The notes: generated by a model not told the origin, from the sequence alone. A stretch of 64,000 bases of DNA from Candidatus Viadribacter manganicus (GCF_001679665.1 NZ_CP013244.1:1744980-1808979); one strand, 5' to 3'. Positions 7,820 to 17,163 are shown, counted from the first letter of the stretch. Numbers and translations are program-made.

Positions 7820-9184
7820 ATGCAGCCACGCCACGTTCCTGAACTTCAAACCGAGCGCTTTGTTGATCCAATCAGTGGATTTGACGGTTTTCGCGTGCGT
7901 GTCGATGGACCGCAACGTGGAATTCCGACCCCCGCCATGCAAGGCGGCCGCGTCTATTTTGGCGGCGGCTTCGGCAGCTACGACGTCTTCGCGGTTGACA
8001 TGAGGTCCGGCGATCTCGCTTGGCGGCTGCGCACGACGGACGACGGGCCCACCGCTGTGACGGTGTCAGGGCGTTGGGCGGCGTACAATACCGAGTCGTG
8101 CACGATCGAAGTGGTGGACACAGAATCGGGCGAGCGCGTCTGGAGCCGCTGGCTGGGTGATCCCCTACTGGCCCAACCCGCAATCGACGGCGAGCGGCTG
8201 TTCATGGCATGGCCGCAGAACGGCGCTCATGTGTTGGGCGCGTTCGCCGTCGCCGACGGCGCCCCGATTTGGCAACGCAGCCTCGAGCATGACGTCATCA
8301 GCGCGCCCATCGTGTGCGATGGCGCGGTCTACGTTTCTCAATTCGACGGCAGCGTCATGTCGATTGAGATCGCCACGGGCAACGTCGTGTGGAAGCGCGA
8401 ACTGCGCGCCACATCTGCACCTTGGATCGTCGGCGGCGATGTTTATGTAGCGCAGCGTTCGGCCGAAAATTCAGGCCCGCGCAGCGAACCAAATCAAAGC
8501 CGCACAGCAGAGACCGATGGCGAAGAGCTCGTCCTGGAGCGAACCGCCAATCTCGATGGGCGATATGGACGTCGCAAGAGCGTCACGGCCAGCAAGCCCG
8601 CACGTTATTACGCTCAGCGTTGGGCTGCTGATGCGAAGGCTGCGGCTGCGGATCTCGACGGCAGTGTCGGTTTCGCGACGCCCCCGGCTGCCGCGAAAAT
8701 GGATAAGATCCGCGCCTTGCTCGGTGAAGGCACCATCGCCCGCGCCTGGCGTCATCAGGGCTCGCGCCCTGTCGTCTGGGAAGGCGTGCTGTTTGAGACG
8801 ACCGGCGACGAACTTGAAGCGCGATCGATCGCGTCGGGTGAGACGCTGTGGCGTTGGCGTGGCGCTGAAGCCCATGATGGCAATCGTGCGCTGACCCCGC
8901 CTGCCGTCGCCAACGGTCGTGTCTTGGCCGGCACCGGCGACGGACGCGTCATTGCTTGGGACGCTCTGACAGGCGCGGTGCGCTTTACGGTTCATGTGGG
9001 CGCTGCCGTGCATTGGCAGCCGGTGATGTCGGCTGGTCGCGTCGCCGTGGGGCTGGAGGATTCCAGTCTCGTGGTTTTTGACACCAACGATTCCGCCAAT
9101 GACGGCTGGCCGATGTGGGGCGGCGGGCCCGGCCATAACGGCCCGACGGCGACGAAAAGCGCAAGCGTCGCCGCTGCAGCCTGA
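7820..9184 (+). CDS. PQQ-like beta-propeller repeat protein, cytoplasmic
   Basis: A 454-aa protein made of repeated blades of the PQQ/BamB type, with the recurring pattern VYFGGG..YDVFAVDMRSGDLAWR, IEVVDTESGERVWSR, VMSIEIATGNVVWKREL, VIAWDALTGAVRFTV. It fits a seven- or eight-bladed propeller. Unlike BamB or PQQ dehydrogenases it has no signal peptide, so it should stay in the cytoplasm, and it lacks dehydrogenase motifs. It is a scaffold or ligand sensor rather than an obvious enzyme. GGAGA precedes the ATG. It is divergent from the XRE regulator and followed by a strong stem-loop (9208-9243). In a defence-rich region a cytoplasmic propeller could be a sensor, but that is conjecture. Confidence 0.8.
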   Translation: MQPRHVPELQTERFVDPISGFDGFRVRVDGPQRGIPTPAMQGGRVYFGGGFGSYDVFAVDMRSGDLAWRLRTTDDGPTAVTVSGRWAAYNTESCTIEVVDTESGERVWSRWLGDPLLAQPAIDGERLFMAWPQNGAHVLGAFAVADGAPIWQRSLEHDVISAPIVCDGAVYVSQFDGSVMSIEIATGNVVWKRELRATSAPWIVGGDVYVAQRSAENSGPRSEPNQSRTAETDGEELVLERTANLDGRYGRRKSVTASKPARYYAQRWAADAKAAAADLDGSVGFATPPAAAKMDKIRALLGEGTIARAWRHQGSRPVVWEGVLFETTGDELEARSIASGETLWRWRGAEAHDGNRALTPPAVANGRVLAGTGDGRVIAWDALTGAVRFTVHVGAAVHWQPVMSAGRVAVGLEDSSLVVFDTNDSANDGWPMWGGGPGHNGPTATKSASVAAAA

Positions 9185-9207
9185 TCAGCTCTCGCCAACA
9201 CCCGTTC

Positions 9208-9243
9208 GTGATGGCTCGCATGCGAGCGAATGCGAGCCATCAC
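9208..9243 (+). terminator. Perfect 14-bp stem-loop after the propeller gene
   Basis: GTGATGGCTCGCAT (9208-9221) and ATGCGAGCCATCAC (9230-9243) are exact inverses around an 8-base loop. It begins 24 bases after the propeller stop codon. There is no T run, so it may act as an RNA-stabilising end or a Rho-assisted terminator. It covers the ATG at 9230, which argues that the next gene starts further in. Confidence 0.6.
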
Positions 9244-9271
9244 CTCCCTGCTCTCGCTCTTTGGATTTGCG

Positions 9272-9613
9272 ATGAAGATCGACGAAGTGAGCCTGCACAA
9301 GCCGCCGAGCGCGGCGAAGGCGCTATGGGTCTCGGCATGGCTAAGGATGGCCGCAAGTGCGGGCGCAACCTGCGTTTGGCTGCTGCTTGCGCTGGTGGCG
9401 GCTGCGCGTGGAGATTGGTTGATCATGGGCGTCGACATGCTCGGCGTCTTGACCGGCGTGGCGGCGCTGTGCTGGGCCGCGCATCTTCTCCTGCAGTTGG
9501 CGGATACGGACGCGCTCGCGCGTTTTGCCTATCACCTCGCGGCCGAACGCCTCGATGTCCTGCTTGAGCAATATGCTTCGATCGAACGCCCCGAGGAGCA
9601 ATGGTTGAACTGA
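9272..9613 (+). CDS. Small inner-membrane protein (113 aa)
   Basis: Two hydrophobic segments are visible (AASAGATCVWLLLALVAAA and MGVDMLGVLTGVAALCWAAHLLLQL), followed by a soluble tail (RFAYHLAAERLDVLLEQYASIERPEEQWLN), so it should be a two-pass inner-membrane protein. The ATG at 9230 lies inside the right arm of a perfect stem-loop, so I prefer the ATG at 9272 (MKIDEVSLHKPP), although neither has a strong ribosome binding site. I recognise no family. It lies between the propeller gene and the helicase pair on the same strand, with 130 bases before the helicase. Confidence 0.55.
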   Translation: MKIDEVSLHKPPSAAKALWVSAWLRMAASAGATCVWLLLALVAAARGDWLIMGVDMLGVLTGVAALCWAAHLLLQLADTDALARFAYHLAAERLDVLLEQYASIERPEEQWLN

Positions 9614-9743
9614 TGACCAGCGCTTGGCGCTCGCCGTTGATCCACAGGAGACAAGCATCGATCCACAAACCACCCAATGACCATCCCCGGCCATGCGAGG
9701 GTTTCGCCTCGTTCCCTGTTCAGACTCACTCTAGGTGCAACAC

Positions 9744-11507
9744 ATGCCTCAGCCGCGTCCTTACTTGTCTTACTCGGCCGTTGAGCTCGAGGATGTCGCC
9801 GAAGAGACCAGCGACGCCGCATGCCTGCGGGCCATCCTCAACGAACTCGCTTTCCGATCAACCCAGAAAGCGCGCAACCTCGAGACCCAGTTGAAGGCCA
9901 GGCTAGAGCGCCTCAGTGGGGGCGCGCCCGAAGCGCCGCGAACCGGCATCGTCGTTTCGCTTCCTGTGTCAACGGCGTCCTCGCGATCGCCACGCGGCGG
10001 CGAGGTCCCTCCGCCGGCCTTTGCACCGACCGACGAGCAATCGGCCGCGCTTGAGAAGTTCAAGTCCGGCGAGTCGCTCAAGATCTCCGCCTTTGCCGGC
10101 TCGGGAAAAACAAGCACGTTGCAGCTCATGGCGGCGGCGCGCCCGCGCCGCGGCTTGTACCTGGCCTTCAACAAGAAGATCGCCAACGAAGCCGCAAGCC
10201 GATTTCCGAGCAACGTCGATTGCAGGACCACGCACTCGGTGGCCGCACGCGCCATCCGCAGCCAGCATGCTTATTCAAAGGATAAGATGTTTACGCGCAT
10301 CGGCGCGATGCAACTCGCCGCCGAACTTGAGCTTAAGCCGCGCATATTCGGCGACGCGATGAAGCTGACGCCACCGCAACAGGCGTTTCTGTTCCAGGCG
10401 ACGCTGCGGCGGTTTTGTCAAAGCTCCGCGCCGGTAGTCGATTCAAGTCACGTGGTCGCGGCGCAGAGATTCTTAGGCCTTCCGCCGGACGTGCAGATCG
10501 AAGCGCGCCGGTGGGTGCTCGCTGAGGCGCAAGCCCTGTGGAAGCGCATGACCTCCGCAGCTGACGCGTTGCCGCTTGGGCACGACGGCTATCTCAAACT
10601 CTGGGCGCTTGGACAGCCACGCCTCGACTATGACTACATTCTTCTCGATGAGGCGCAGGATACGAACTTTGTCGTCCTTGATGTGCTGACCAGCCAGCCA
10701 GCACAGATGGTCTATGTCGGCGACCGCTACCAGCAGATCTATGAATGGCGCGGCGCAGTGAACGCCATGGAGAAGATCGAGACGGCGCATGAAGCGGCGC
10801 TGACGCAATCGTTCCGGTTCGGCGACACCATCGCCAGCGCCGCGAGCGCGGTGCTGCGCGGGCTTGGCGAAAGCCGCCCCATTCGCGGCAATCCCAAGCG
10901 CACAAGTCGCATTTTAGATTTTGGCGAAGCTGACGCGGTCCTTGCAAGAACCAATGCAGCTGTGATGGCCGAGGCTTTGGGCGCATTGTCATCGAACAAA
11001 AGACCATTCATCGTTGGCGGAACCGATGAATTGAAGCGGCTCGTTGGCGACGTCTTCTCATTGATGGAGGGCAATCCTGGCACGCACCCTGACTTCTTCG
11101 GTTTTAAGAACTGGGACGAGGTCGTCGAATTTGCGCAAGCGGAAGAAGGCGAAGACCTAAAGCCGTTCGTCACGCTGGTGCAGATTCACGGACCGCGTGC
11201 GCTTTGGGCCGCGATTGCGAATGCCGTAAGCGAGGAAGCTGGCGCTGATATTTGCTTATCGACGGCCCACAAAGCCAAGGGCTGTGAATGGCCAAGCGTG
11301 CGGCTCGCGGACGACTTTTCCGCCCAGCTCGATGAGGGCGGTTCCGTTCCGGAATCAGAAGCGCGGCTCTTCTATGTTGCGATGACGCGCGCCAAGGATA
11401 CGCTTGTCGTCGATCCTCAACTTCTGGCCGCCTTCAAGAGCGGCGTTCCCAACCGACGGGACGGATCGCGCCATGGCGGCGCACAATGGGCCGAAGGGCT
11501 TTTCTAG
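9744..11507 (+). CDS. UvrD/Rep-like superfamily 1 DNA helicase
   Basis: A 587-aa ATP-dependent helicase of the UvrD/PcrA class, which unwinds DNA 3' to 5'. All key motifs are visible: Walker A AGSGKT (118-123), motif II LLDEAQDTN (~300), motif III VYVGDRYQQIYEWRG, motif IV QSFRF, motif V STAHKAKGCEW and motif VI FYVAMTRAKD. The ~90-residue N-terminal extension (ELAFRSTQKARNLETQLKAR) is helical and not part of the helicase core. I use the ATG at 9744, preceded by AGGTG, rather than the GTG three codons earlier. It lacks the long UvrD 1B/2B insertions and a nuclease domain. The next gene, 144 bases on, supplies nuclease and a second helicase, so the two probably act together on DNA ends or foreign DNA. 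Confidence 0.88.
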   Translation: MPQPRPYLSYSAVELEDVAEETSDAACLRAILNELAFRSTQKARNLETQLKARLERLSGGAPEAPRTGIVVSLPVSTASSRSPRGGEVPPPAFAPTDEQSAALEKFKSGESLKISAFAGSGKTSTLQLMAAARPRRGLYLAFNKKIANEAASRFPSNVDCRTTHSVAARAIRSQHAYSKDKMFTRIGAMQLAAELELKPRIFGDAMKLTPPQQAFLFQATLRRFCQSSAPVVDSSHVVAAQRFLGLPPDVQIEARRWVLAEAQALWKRMTSAADALPLGHDGYLKLWALGQPRLDYDYILLDEAQDTNFVVLDVLTSQPAQMVYVGDRYQQIYEWRGAVNAMEKIETAHEAALTQSFRFGDTIASAASAVLRGLGESRPIRGNPKRTSRILDFGEADAVLARTNAAVMAEALGALSSNKRPFIVGGTDELKRLVGDVFSLMEGNPGTHPDFFGFKNWDEVVEFAQAEEGEDLKPFVTLVQIHGPRALWAAIANAVSEEAGADICLSTAHKAKGCEWPSVRLADDFSAQLDEGGSVPESEARLFYVAMTRAKDTLVVDPQLLAAFKSGVPNRRDGSRHGGAQWAEGLF

Positions 11508-11651
11508 CGGATAAGAGCAAGTCGCGAGCGAAGCTTTGGAGGAGAGAAACCACATCCGAAATGGACTCTCCAAGACCGGCCGTTCGCGACCGATCTCGGC
11601 TTAATGCGAGCCTGCCTTTTCAAGCGGCAGGTTCAAGGGATCTCGAGGACT

Positions 11652-14600
11652 ATGCAAAAACAAGCCGACGCTTACCTTCTGAGCGCCACCGATCTCGTTG
11701 GCCATTTGGGCTGCAAGCGCCTTACCGAACTCAACCGTGCGCTAGCCGATGATCTGCTGAAGAAGCCTGCGTCTTATCCCGACCCATTGCTCGACGCGTT
11801 GATCGAGCGCGGCCGCCGGCACGAAGCCGCTTATGTCGACAGCCTGAGCGCGAGCGGCAAGAGCGTGGCCGATCTGAGCGCGCTGCCCACTGGGGTCAGC
11901 GATCAAGGTGTCGAGCAAACGCTTCAGGCCATGCGCGCCGGCGTTGACTTTATTATTCAAGGTGCGCTTAAGGCCGGCCAATGGTCCGGGCGGCCGGACA
12001 TTTTGCGGCGCGTTGACTTGCCTTCAGGGCAGTCAAGCGCGTTCGGCGCTTATTATTACGAAGCACTCGACGCCAAGCTCGCGCGCGAGACCAAAGCCGG
12101 GGCGGTGCTGCAGCTGTGCCTTTATTCGGATTTGCTCGACAAGGCGCAGGGCTTTGCACCCCAACATGCTTACGTCGTTTCTCCGGGCGAGCCGTTCACG
12201 GTTGCGCCGTTTCGGGTCGCTGCCTACGCCGCCTATTTTCGCTGGGTGCAACAAGCGCTCACGCGCAAACTCGCAAGTGCGCCGAGCGACGCTTACCCCG
12301 ATCCGGTGGAGCAATGCGAGATTTGCCGCTGGTATGAGCACTGCGACGCGCGCCGGCGGCTCGACGATCACCTTTCTTTTGTCGCCGGCGCCGGTAAGCG
12401 CCAGATTGCGGAATTGATCGAGCGTGAGCGCTCGACGCTCGCCGCACTGGCGGCCATGCCTCTTCCCTTGGGCTGGAGGCCCGAGCGCGGGGCCAAGCAA
12501 ACTTATGAGCGGCTGCGCGAACAGGCCCGGGTACAGCTAGAAGCCCGCACCAAAGACGCACCAGTTTTTGAAGTGCTGCCGATCACGCCAGGCCAGGGTC
12601 TAGCGCTGCTGCCGGAGCCCTCAGCTGGCGACATTTTCCTCGACCTCGAAGGCGCTGGCTATGTGCCGCCTAATGGGCGCGAGTTCTTGTTTGGCTATGT
12701 CTATGCCAACGACGCCGACAAACACGACTACCGCGGTGTCTGGGCGATCACACCGGCGCAGGAGCAGGCCGCGTTCGAAGCGTTCATGGATTTCGTCGCC
12801 GAGCGGTTGCAGCGCTATCCCGATTTGCACATCTACCATTACGCGCCTTATGAACCGTCGGCGTTCAAAAGGCTTGCGGGCCGTTACGCAACGCGCGCTA
12901 GCGAGCTTGATGAGTTGCTGCGTTCGCACTGTTTTGTCGATTTGTTCGCCGTGGTGCGCCAAGGCGTGCTGTGCGGGCTTGAATCTTATTCCATCAAGAA
13001 GCTCGAACGCTATTACGGGTTCACACGGCAAGCGGCAATGCCAGACGTCAATCGCTCGATGCCGCGTGTCCAGGCTGCTTTGGAGCTTGGTCAACCGCTG
13101 GATGAGCTCGCCGACGATTGCGAAGTGGTCGAGCGCTATAATGAAGACGATTGCCGCTCGACATTAGTTCTCCGGGATTGGCTCGAAGGCTTGCGCGCCG
13201 ATGAGCTCGCGCGTGGTGTGGCCATTGAACGCCCAGCGCCTCCGCCCCCCGAAGCATCCGAGCATATCCGCGAGCGCGAACGCGCAGCCGCGGAGCTGGC
13301 CGCGCAATTGCACCAAGGTGCACCAGCGGACCCTGCAGATCGTGACCAATACGGGCGCTGGCTGCTCGCGCAATTGCTTGGCTTTCATCGTCGCGAGGAG
13401 CGTGCGGTTGGATCGGAATACTACCGGATCGCCGAATTGTCGGCGGAAGACCTGTTCGATCATAAGAGCGCGATTTCCGGGCTTCAATTCGAGGCGGTGA
13501 TCGAGGCTGGCGACAAGCCGGTGCACCGGTATCGCTTCCCTCCCCAAGAGACCGATCTGCAGGTTGGCGATACGGTGCGCCCAGTTGGCGGCGGATACTT
13601 GGGAACGATCAAGGCCATCTCCGCCGGCGAAGGCGTGGTCGACATCAAAAAACAGCTCGACGCTACCGAGCTTCATCCTGAAGCCGTGTTCGGGTTCGAC
13701 ACTGTCCCCACCAAGGTGTTGGCGGACGCTTTGATGCGCATCGGCGTCGATGTGCTGCAAAATGGCTTTGGCGCATCCAGCTCTTATCCCGCCGCGCGCG
13801 ACCTGCTCACGCGCACGCCGCCGTCGAGCGGCGGCGCTTCGCTCGTGCAAGACAGCGAACGAACGTTGGATGCGGCGGTTCATTTGGGGCTGACACTGCC
13901 AAGCGGGGTGTTGCCGATCCAGGGCCCACCGGGCACCGGCAAGACTTATACGGGTGCAGCGATGATCGTTGCGCTGATCAAGGCCGGCAAGAAAGTCGGC
14001 GTCACCGCAAACTCGCACCCGGTCATCCTACATTTGATCGAGAAGGCGCTGGGCGAGGCTGGCGAAGCCGGCCTCGCCGTCAGTTGCGTGCACAAAGGCG
14101 CAAAGACTGCTCATGCTCCCGACGGCGTGCGCTTCATCGGTGACAACGCCCGCGCTGTGAAAGCGCTTGGCAGCGCGCAGCTGATCGGAGGCACCGCATG
14201 GTTTTGGTCGCGCGAGGAGGTCGCCAATAAAGTCGATGTTTTGTTCGTCGACGAAGCCGCGCAAATGTCGCTCGCCAATGTGCTGGCCGCGTCCCACGCT
14301 GCACCTACTTTGGTGTTGTTGGGCGACCCGCGCCAACTCGACCAACCGACCAAGAGCAGCCACCCCGACGGAACCGATGTGTCGGCGCTCGATCATATTC
14401 TCGCCGGCGAGCAAACCATCGCCGCCGACCAAGGCCTCTTCCTGGCCGAGACGTGGCGTTTACACCCCGCAATCTGCGCTTTCACATCGGAGCTCTTCTA
14501 TGAGGGCCGGCTTCAGCCGCGCCCCGGCCTTGAACGCCAAGAGATAAAGTCCAGTGGACGCTTGCAGGGTTCAGGGCTTCGTTATCTGCCCGTGGCGCAC

Positions 14601-15053
14601 GCCGGCAACGTCAACGTCTCGCACGAAGAGGTCGACGCCATCTGCGCCTTGGTCGATGACGTTCTCAGTTCCGACACGACCTGGATCGACGCTGACGGCG
14701 CCGAAAAACCAGTGACGCTCGACGACATTTTGATCATCGCGCCTTACAATGCGCAGGTGTTTCAGCTGCAGCAGCGCCTGCCCGGCGCGCGCGTTGGCAC
14801 GGTCGACAAAGCTCAAGGCCAAGAAAAACCGATCGTGATCTATTCGCTGGCGAGCTCCAGCAGCACGGAAACACCGCGTGGCATGGAGTTTCTATACAGC
14901 CTCAATCGACTGAATGTCGCGAGCTCACGCGCGCGCTGTCTCTGCGTTCTGGTGGCGGCGCCGGCATTGTTTGAAGCTGAATGCCGATCGCCACGACAAA
15001 TGGAGCTCGCCAACGCGTTCTGCCGTTATCGGGAATTGGCGACTGTGCTCTGA
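11652..15053 (+). CDS. TM0106-family RecB-like nuclease / RNase H-fold / UPF1-like helicase fusion
   Basis: An 1133-aa multidomain protein. Residues ~1-235 form a RecB/Cas4-type PD-(D/E)xK nuclease: catalytic D116 and D140-x-K142, with four Cys (21, 222, 225, 231) in the spacing of an iron-sulfur-cluster nuclease. Residues ~325-530 form a DEDD exonuclease of the RNase H fold (FLDLEG with D331/E333, HYAPYE, YNEDDCRST). Residues ~740-1133 form a UPF1/Dna2-type SF1B helicase: GPPGTGKT at 758, VDEAAQMS, GDPRQLDQP and TVDKAQGQE. The start at 11652 has GAGG 5 bases upstream. It could resect DNA like a bacterial Dna2 analogue. Pairing with the UvrD-like gene inside a defence region suggests attack on foreign DNA, but repair is equally possible. 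Confidence 0.88.
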   Translation: MQKQADAYLLSATDLVGHLGCKRLTELNRALADDLLKKPASYPDPLLDALIERGRRHEAAYVDSLSASGKSVADLSALPTGVSDQGVEQTLQAMRAGVDFIIQGALKAGQWSGRPDILRRVDLPSGQSSAFGAYYYEALDAKLARETKAGAVLQLCLYSDLLDKAQGFAPQHAYVVSPGEPFTVAPFRVAAYAAYFRWVQQALTRKLASAPSDAYPDPVEQCEICRWYEHCDARRRLDDHLSFVAGAGKRQIAELIERERSTLAALAAMPLPLGWRPERGAKQTYERLREQARVQLEARTKDAPVFEVLPITPGQGLALLPEPSAGDIFLDLEGAGYVPPNGREFLFGYVYANDADKHDYRGVWAITPAQEQAAFEAFMDFVAERLQRYPDLHIYHYAPYEPSAFKRLAGRYATRASELDELLRSHCFVDLFAVVRQGVLCGLESYSIKKLERYYGFTRQAAMPDVNRSMPRVQAALELGQPLDELADDCEVVERYNEDDCRSTLVLRDWLEGLRADELARGVAIERPAPPPPEASEHIRERERAAAELAAQLHQGAPADPADRDQYGRWLLAQLLGFHRREERAVGSEYYRIAELSAEDLFDHKSAISGLQFEAVIEAGDKPVHRYRFPPQETDLQVGDTVRPVGGGYLGTIKAISAGEGVVDIKKQLDATELHPEAVFGFDTVPTKVLADALMRIGVDVLQNGFGASSSYPAARDLLTRTPPSSGGASLVQDSERTLDAAVHLGLTLPSGVLPIQGPPGTGKTYTGAAMIVALIKAGKKVGVTANSHPVILHLIEKALGEAGEAGLAVSCVHKGAKTAHAPDGVRFIGDNARAVKALGSAQLIGGTAWFWSREEVANKVDVLFVDEAAQMSLANVLAASHAAPTLVLLGDPRQLDQPTKSSHPDGTDVSALDHILAGEQTIAADQGLFLAETWRLHPAICAFTSELFYEGRLQPRPGLERQEIKSSGRLQGSGLRYLPVAHAGNVNVSHEEVDAICALVDDVLSSDTTWIDADGAEKPVTLDDILIIAPYNAQVFQLQQRLPGARVGTVDKAQGQEKPIVIYSLASSSSTETPRGMEFLYSLNRLNVASSRARCLCVLVAAPALFEAECRSPRQMELANAFCRYRELATVL

Positions 15054-15181
15054 GAGCGCCAAGGGCGTCGGCTCTGCATCGGCCGTCATTTGCTTGCCGG
15101 CGTTGCGGAGCTCAGAAGTCCGCAGCGCGCTTGAATATTTGATGTGCTTCCTCTATTTGATGGGTATCGCGCTGATGAGGC

Positions 15182-15298
15182 GTGATGCATTTCGAGTGGA
15201 CGTCTTGCGTCCAGCCAACCTGCCTTACCGGGCAAGGTGGAGTCCCCACGGGGAGATGCGGCCTTCGGCAACGAAACGGCGCCTGCATCATGCATCAC
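15182..15298 (+). ncRNA. Candidate structured leader RNA (riboswitch-like) upstream of DUF3293-metK
   Basis: The ends GTGATGCAT (15182-15190) and ATGCATCAC (15290-15298) form a perfect 9-bp closing stem. Inside are three or four hairpins: TGGACG/CGTCCA (15197-15213), CCA-CCT-GCC with GGC-AGG-TGG (15215-15240, two bulges), TCCCC/GGGGA (15243-15254) and a GCC-ttc-GGC turn near 15261. TGCATCA occurs twice in tandem at the 3' side (15284-15297), so the closing stem can pair in two registers. The word GGTGGAG...GATG...CGGCAAC recalls SAM-I-type cores, and metK lies downstream, but I cannot fit a known class along its full length. Confidence 0.45.
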
Positions 15299-15327
15299 CC
15301 CTTCAACGGAAAGGAAGGAGAGTACGC

Positions 15328-15351
15328 ATGTCGGCTATTGGATCCCAATGA
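15328..15351 (+). CDS. Possible 7-codon leader peptide (MSAIGSQ)
   Basis: An ATG at 15328 follows a near-ideal GGAAGGAGAG ribosome binding site and opens a 7-codon frame ending TGA. It lies 30 bases after the structured leader. It may be a true leader peptide, or the relic of a gene start whose body was lost by deletion. Confidence 0.35.
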   Translation: MSAIGSQ

Positions 15352-15445
15352 GCGCTCAAGCAAGCGCGTGCAGGCAACAAGACGGACACAGCAAGCAATG
15401 CTGCAACATGTCCAACCTCACCATCTTACAGCCGGGAAAATTGCA

Positions 15446-15904
15446 GTGACCACGCCCGATCTGGTTCGAGCCTACCTAAAAACTCAGTATCGCTTGTCGC
15501 CGCCCCACGAGCTGACTCTAAGAATTGGAGAGACGAATGGCGCGCTCGCATCCCTTCTTCAAAACCAAAATGTCCTCAGCGCGGCTTACGTCACCGCCTG
15601 GAATCCCTTGAGCCAGGTCAGCGACATTGAAACCAACAAAGCGGCTAACGAACGATTGTGCGCGACGATCTCCGAGCTTGGCTTGATGGCGTTGCCCGGG
15701 AACGGAGTCGATCCCGACGGCGCATGGCCCGGGGAAGAAAGCTTCTTGATCCTTGGCGCTTCCCTCGATCAGGCTGAGGCGCTCGCGCGCCGTTATCATC
15801 AAAATGCATTTGTATGGGTGGATCGAACCGCCATTCCGGTTCTCGCACTTGTTGATGAGACAAGTGTTCGCCTTGTCACCACTCCAGAACGAACGAGCGT
15901 ATGA
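15446..15904 (+). CDS. DUF3293 family protein
   Basis: A 152-aa protein that matches the DUF3293 pattern along its length: [12 protein letters not shown] at the start, FITA-like [12 protein letters not shown] in the middle, [22 protein letters not shown], and [21 protein letters not shown] at the end. The function of this family is not known to me. I choose the GTG at 15446 because family members begin just before the LVRAY helix; an ATG at 15398 is possible. Its stop overlaps the metK start (ATGA), so the two are translated together. The structured leader lies ~150 bases upstream. Confidence 0.75.
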   Translation: MTTPDLVRAYLKTQYRLSPPHELTLRIGETNGALASLLQNQNVLSAAYVTAWNPLSQVSDIETNKAANERLCATISELGLMALPGNGVDPDGAWPGEESFLILGASLDQAEALARRYHQNAFVWVDRTAIPVLALVDETSVRLVTTPERTSV

Positions 15905-17039
15905 TGTTTATCTGTGATGGCGAATTCACCGCAGAATCTGTCGCCGACGGACACCCCGACAAGATTTGTGACCAGATTTCCGATGCACTTCTCGATGCCT
16001 GCCTCGCGGCTGACCCTAAGAGCCGTGTGGCCATTGAGTGCCTGATCAAGGGCAATTTTGTCGTGGTGGCTGGCGAAGTTACAACGCGTGCGGACTAGAT
16101 ATCGCTCTCGTTGTTCGACGCACTTTGACACAGATCGGCCACGGCGACGGACGCTGGGGCGTCGACCTCGACCGACTTCAACTTATGACCTGCTTGACCC
16201 GCCAGTCCTTCGAAATTGGCGATGCCGTTGACAGTGGAGAAGAGCTTGGCGCGGGCGATCAAGGCACTGTGTTTGGTTATGCCTGCAGTGAAACACCTTC
16301 GCTCATGCCAGCGCCGATTGCGATCGCGCACGCTCTCATGAGCAAGCATAAGCAAGTGCGGTTCGCCGAAGCGCTCGGCGACTTTGGGCCTGACGCAAAG
16401 GCCCAGGCAACGATACGCTATGAGGGCGGCAAACCGGCATCTATCTCGACCTTAGTGTTGTCCACCCAACATAGAGAAGACTTGGATTTGGCAACCGTGC
16501 GCGACATGGTTCGAGCACTCATCGTTGAGCCCGAATTGGAACGTCTGCGCGTCAAGGCAGATAGAATTCTCATCAATCCGGGTGGCACATTCACGCTCGG
16601 CGGTCCTGTCGCAGATGCCGGCCTCACTGGTCGAAAGATCATCGTCGACACTTATGGCGGCCACTGCCGTCACGGCGGCGGTGCGTTTTCGGGCAAGGAC
16701 CCGACCAAGGTCGATCGCTCGGGCGCCTATGGCGCCCGTCAGTTGGCCAAGACCATCGTCGCCGCAGGGCTGGCCTCTCATTGTGAAGTGCGCGCTTCCT
16801 ACGCGATCGGACATCCCGAGCCCGTATCGGTCGCGTTTGACACATTCGGGACTGGTTGCTCGCGAGATATCGAGGCGCTTCTTGCGCATCGCGGCATCGA
16901 TGCGCGGACCGTCCTATCGCCATCATCATTGATTGAGCGCCTCGATCTGAGGCGGTGCCTTTATGCGCCGGTTGCGGCGTTCGGGCATTTTGGCAGCGAT
17001 GGATTGCCGTGGGAGCGGCCCATGCTAGCTGAACAGTAA
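15901..17039 (+). pseudogene. metK: S-adenosylmethionine synthetase, frameshifted
   Basis: MetK makes SAM from methionine and ATP. Diagnostic motifs are present: [20 protein letters not shown] at the N terminus, GAGDQGTVFGYACSE in the middle, and GGGAFSGKDPTKVDRS near the C terminus. The first 65 codons run from 15901 to a TAG at 16096. The rest continues in another frame from about 16092 to 17039. Adding one base at gactag (gac-cta-gat) would join ...GEVTTRAD to [11 protein letters not shown] and give ~378 aa, near normal MetK length. The sequence is divergent and lies among accessory genes, so it is probably a second metK. The break is either genuine inactivation or a sequence error. Confidence 0.85.
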
Positions 17040-17163
17040 GGTGCGTGATGAAGGTTCTTCTGACTCTCCGTCATCGGCGGAATGGGACCTTGCGGCTCGC
17101 GCAGGAACGACGACCGATCGGCATGGCGTCATCCACCTGCTCACGCTTGAGGACATCCCGATC

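Noticed and set aside
7820..9184. PQQ-dependent dehydrogenase or BamB
   Set aside because: There is no signal peptide, lipobox or dehydrogenase metal/PQQ residues; only the propeller repeats match.
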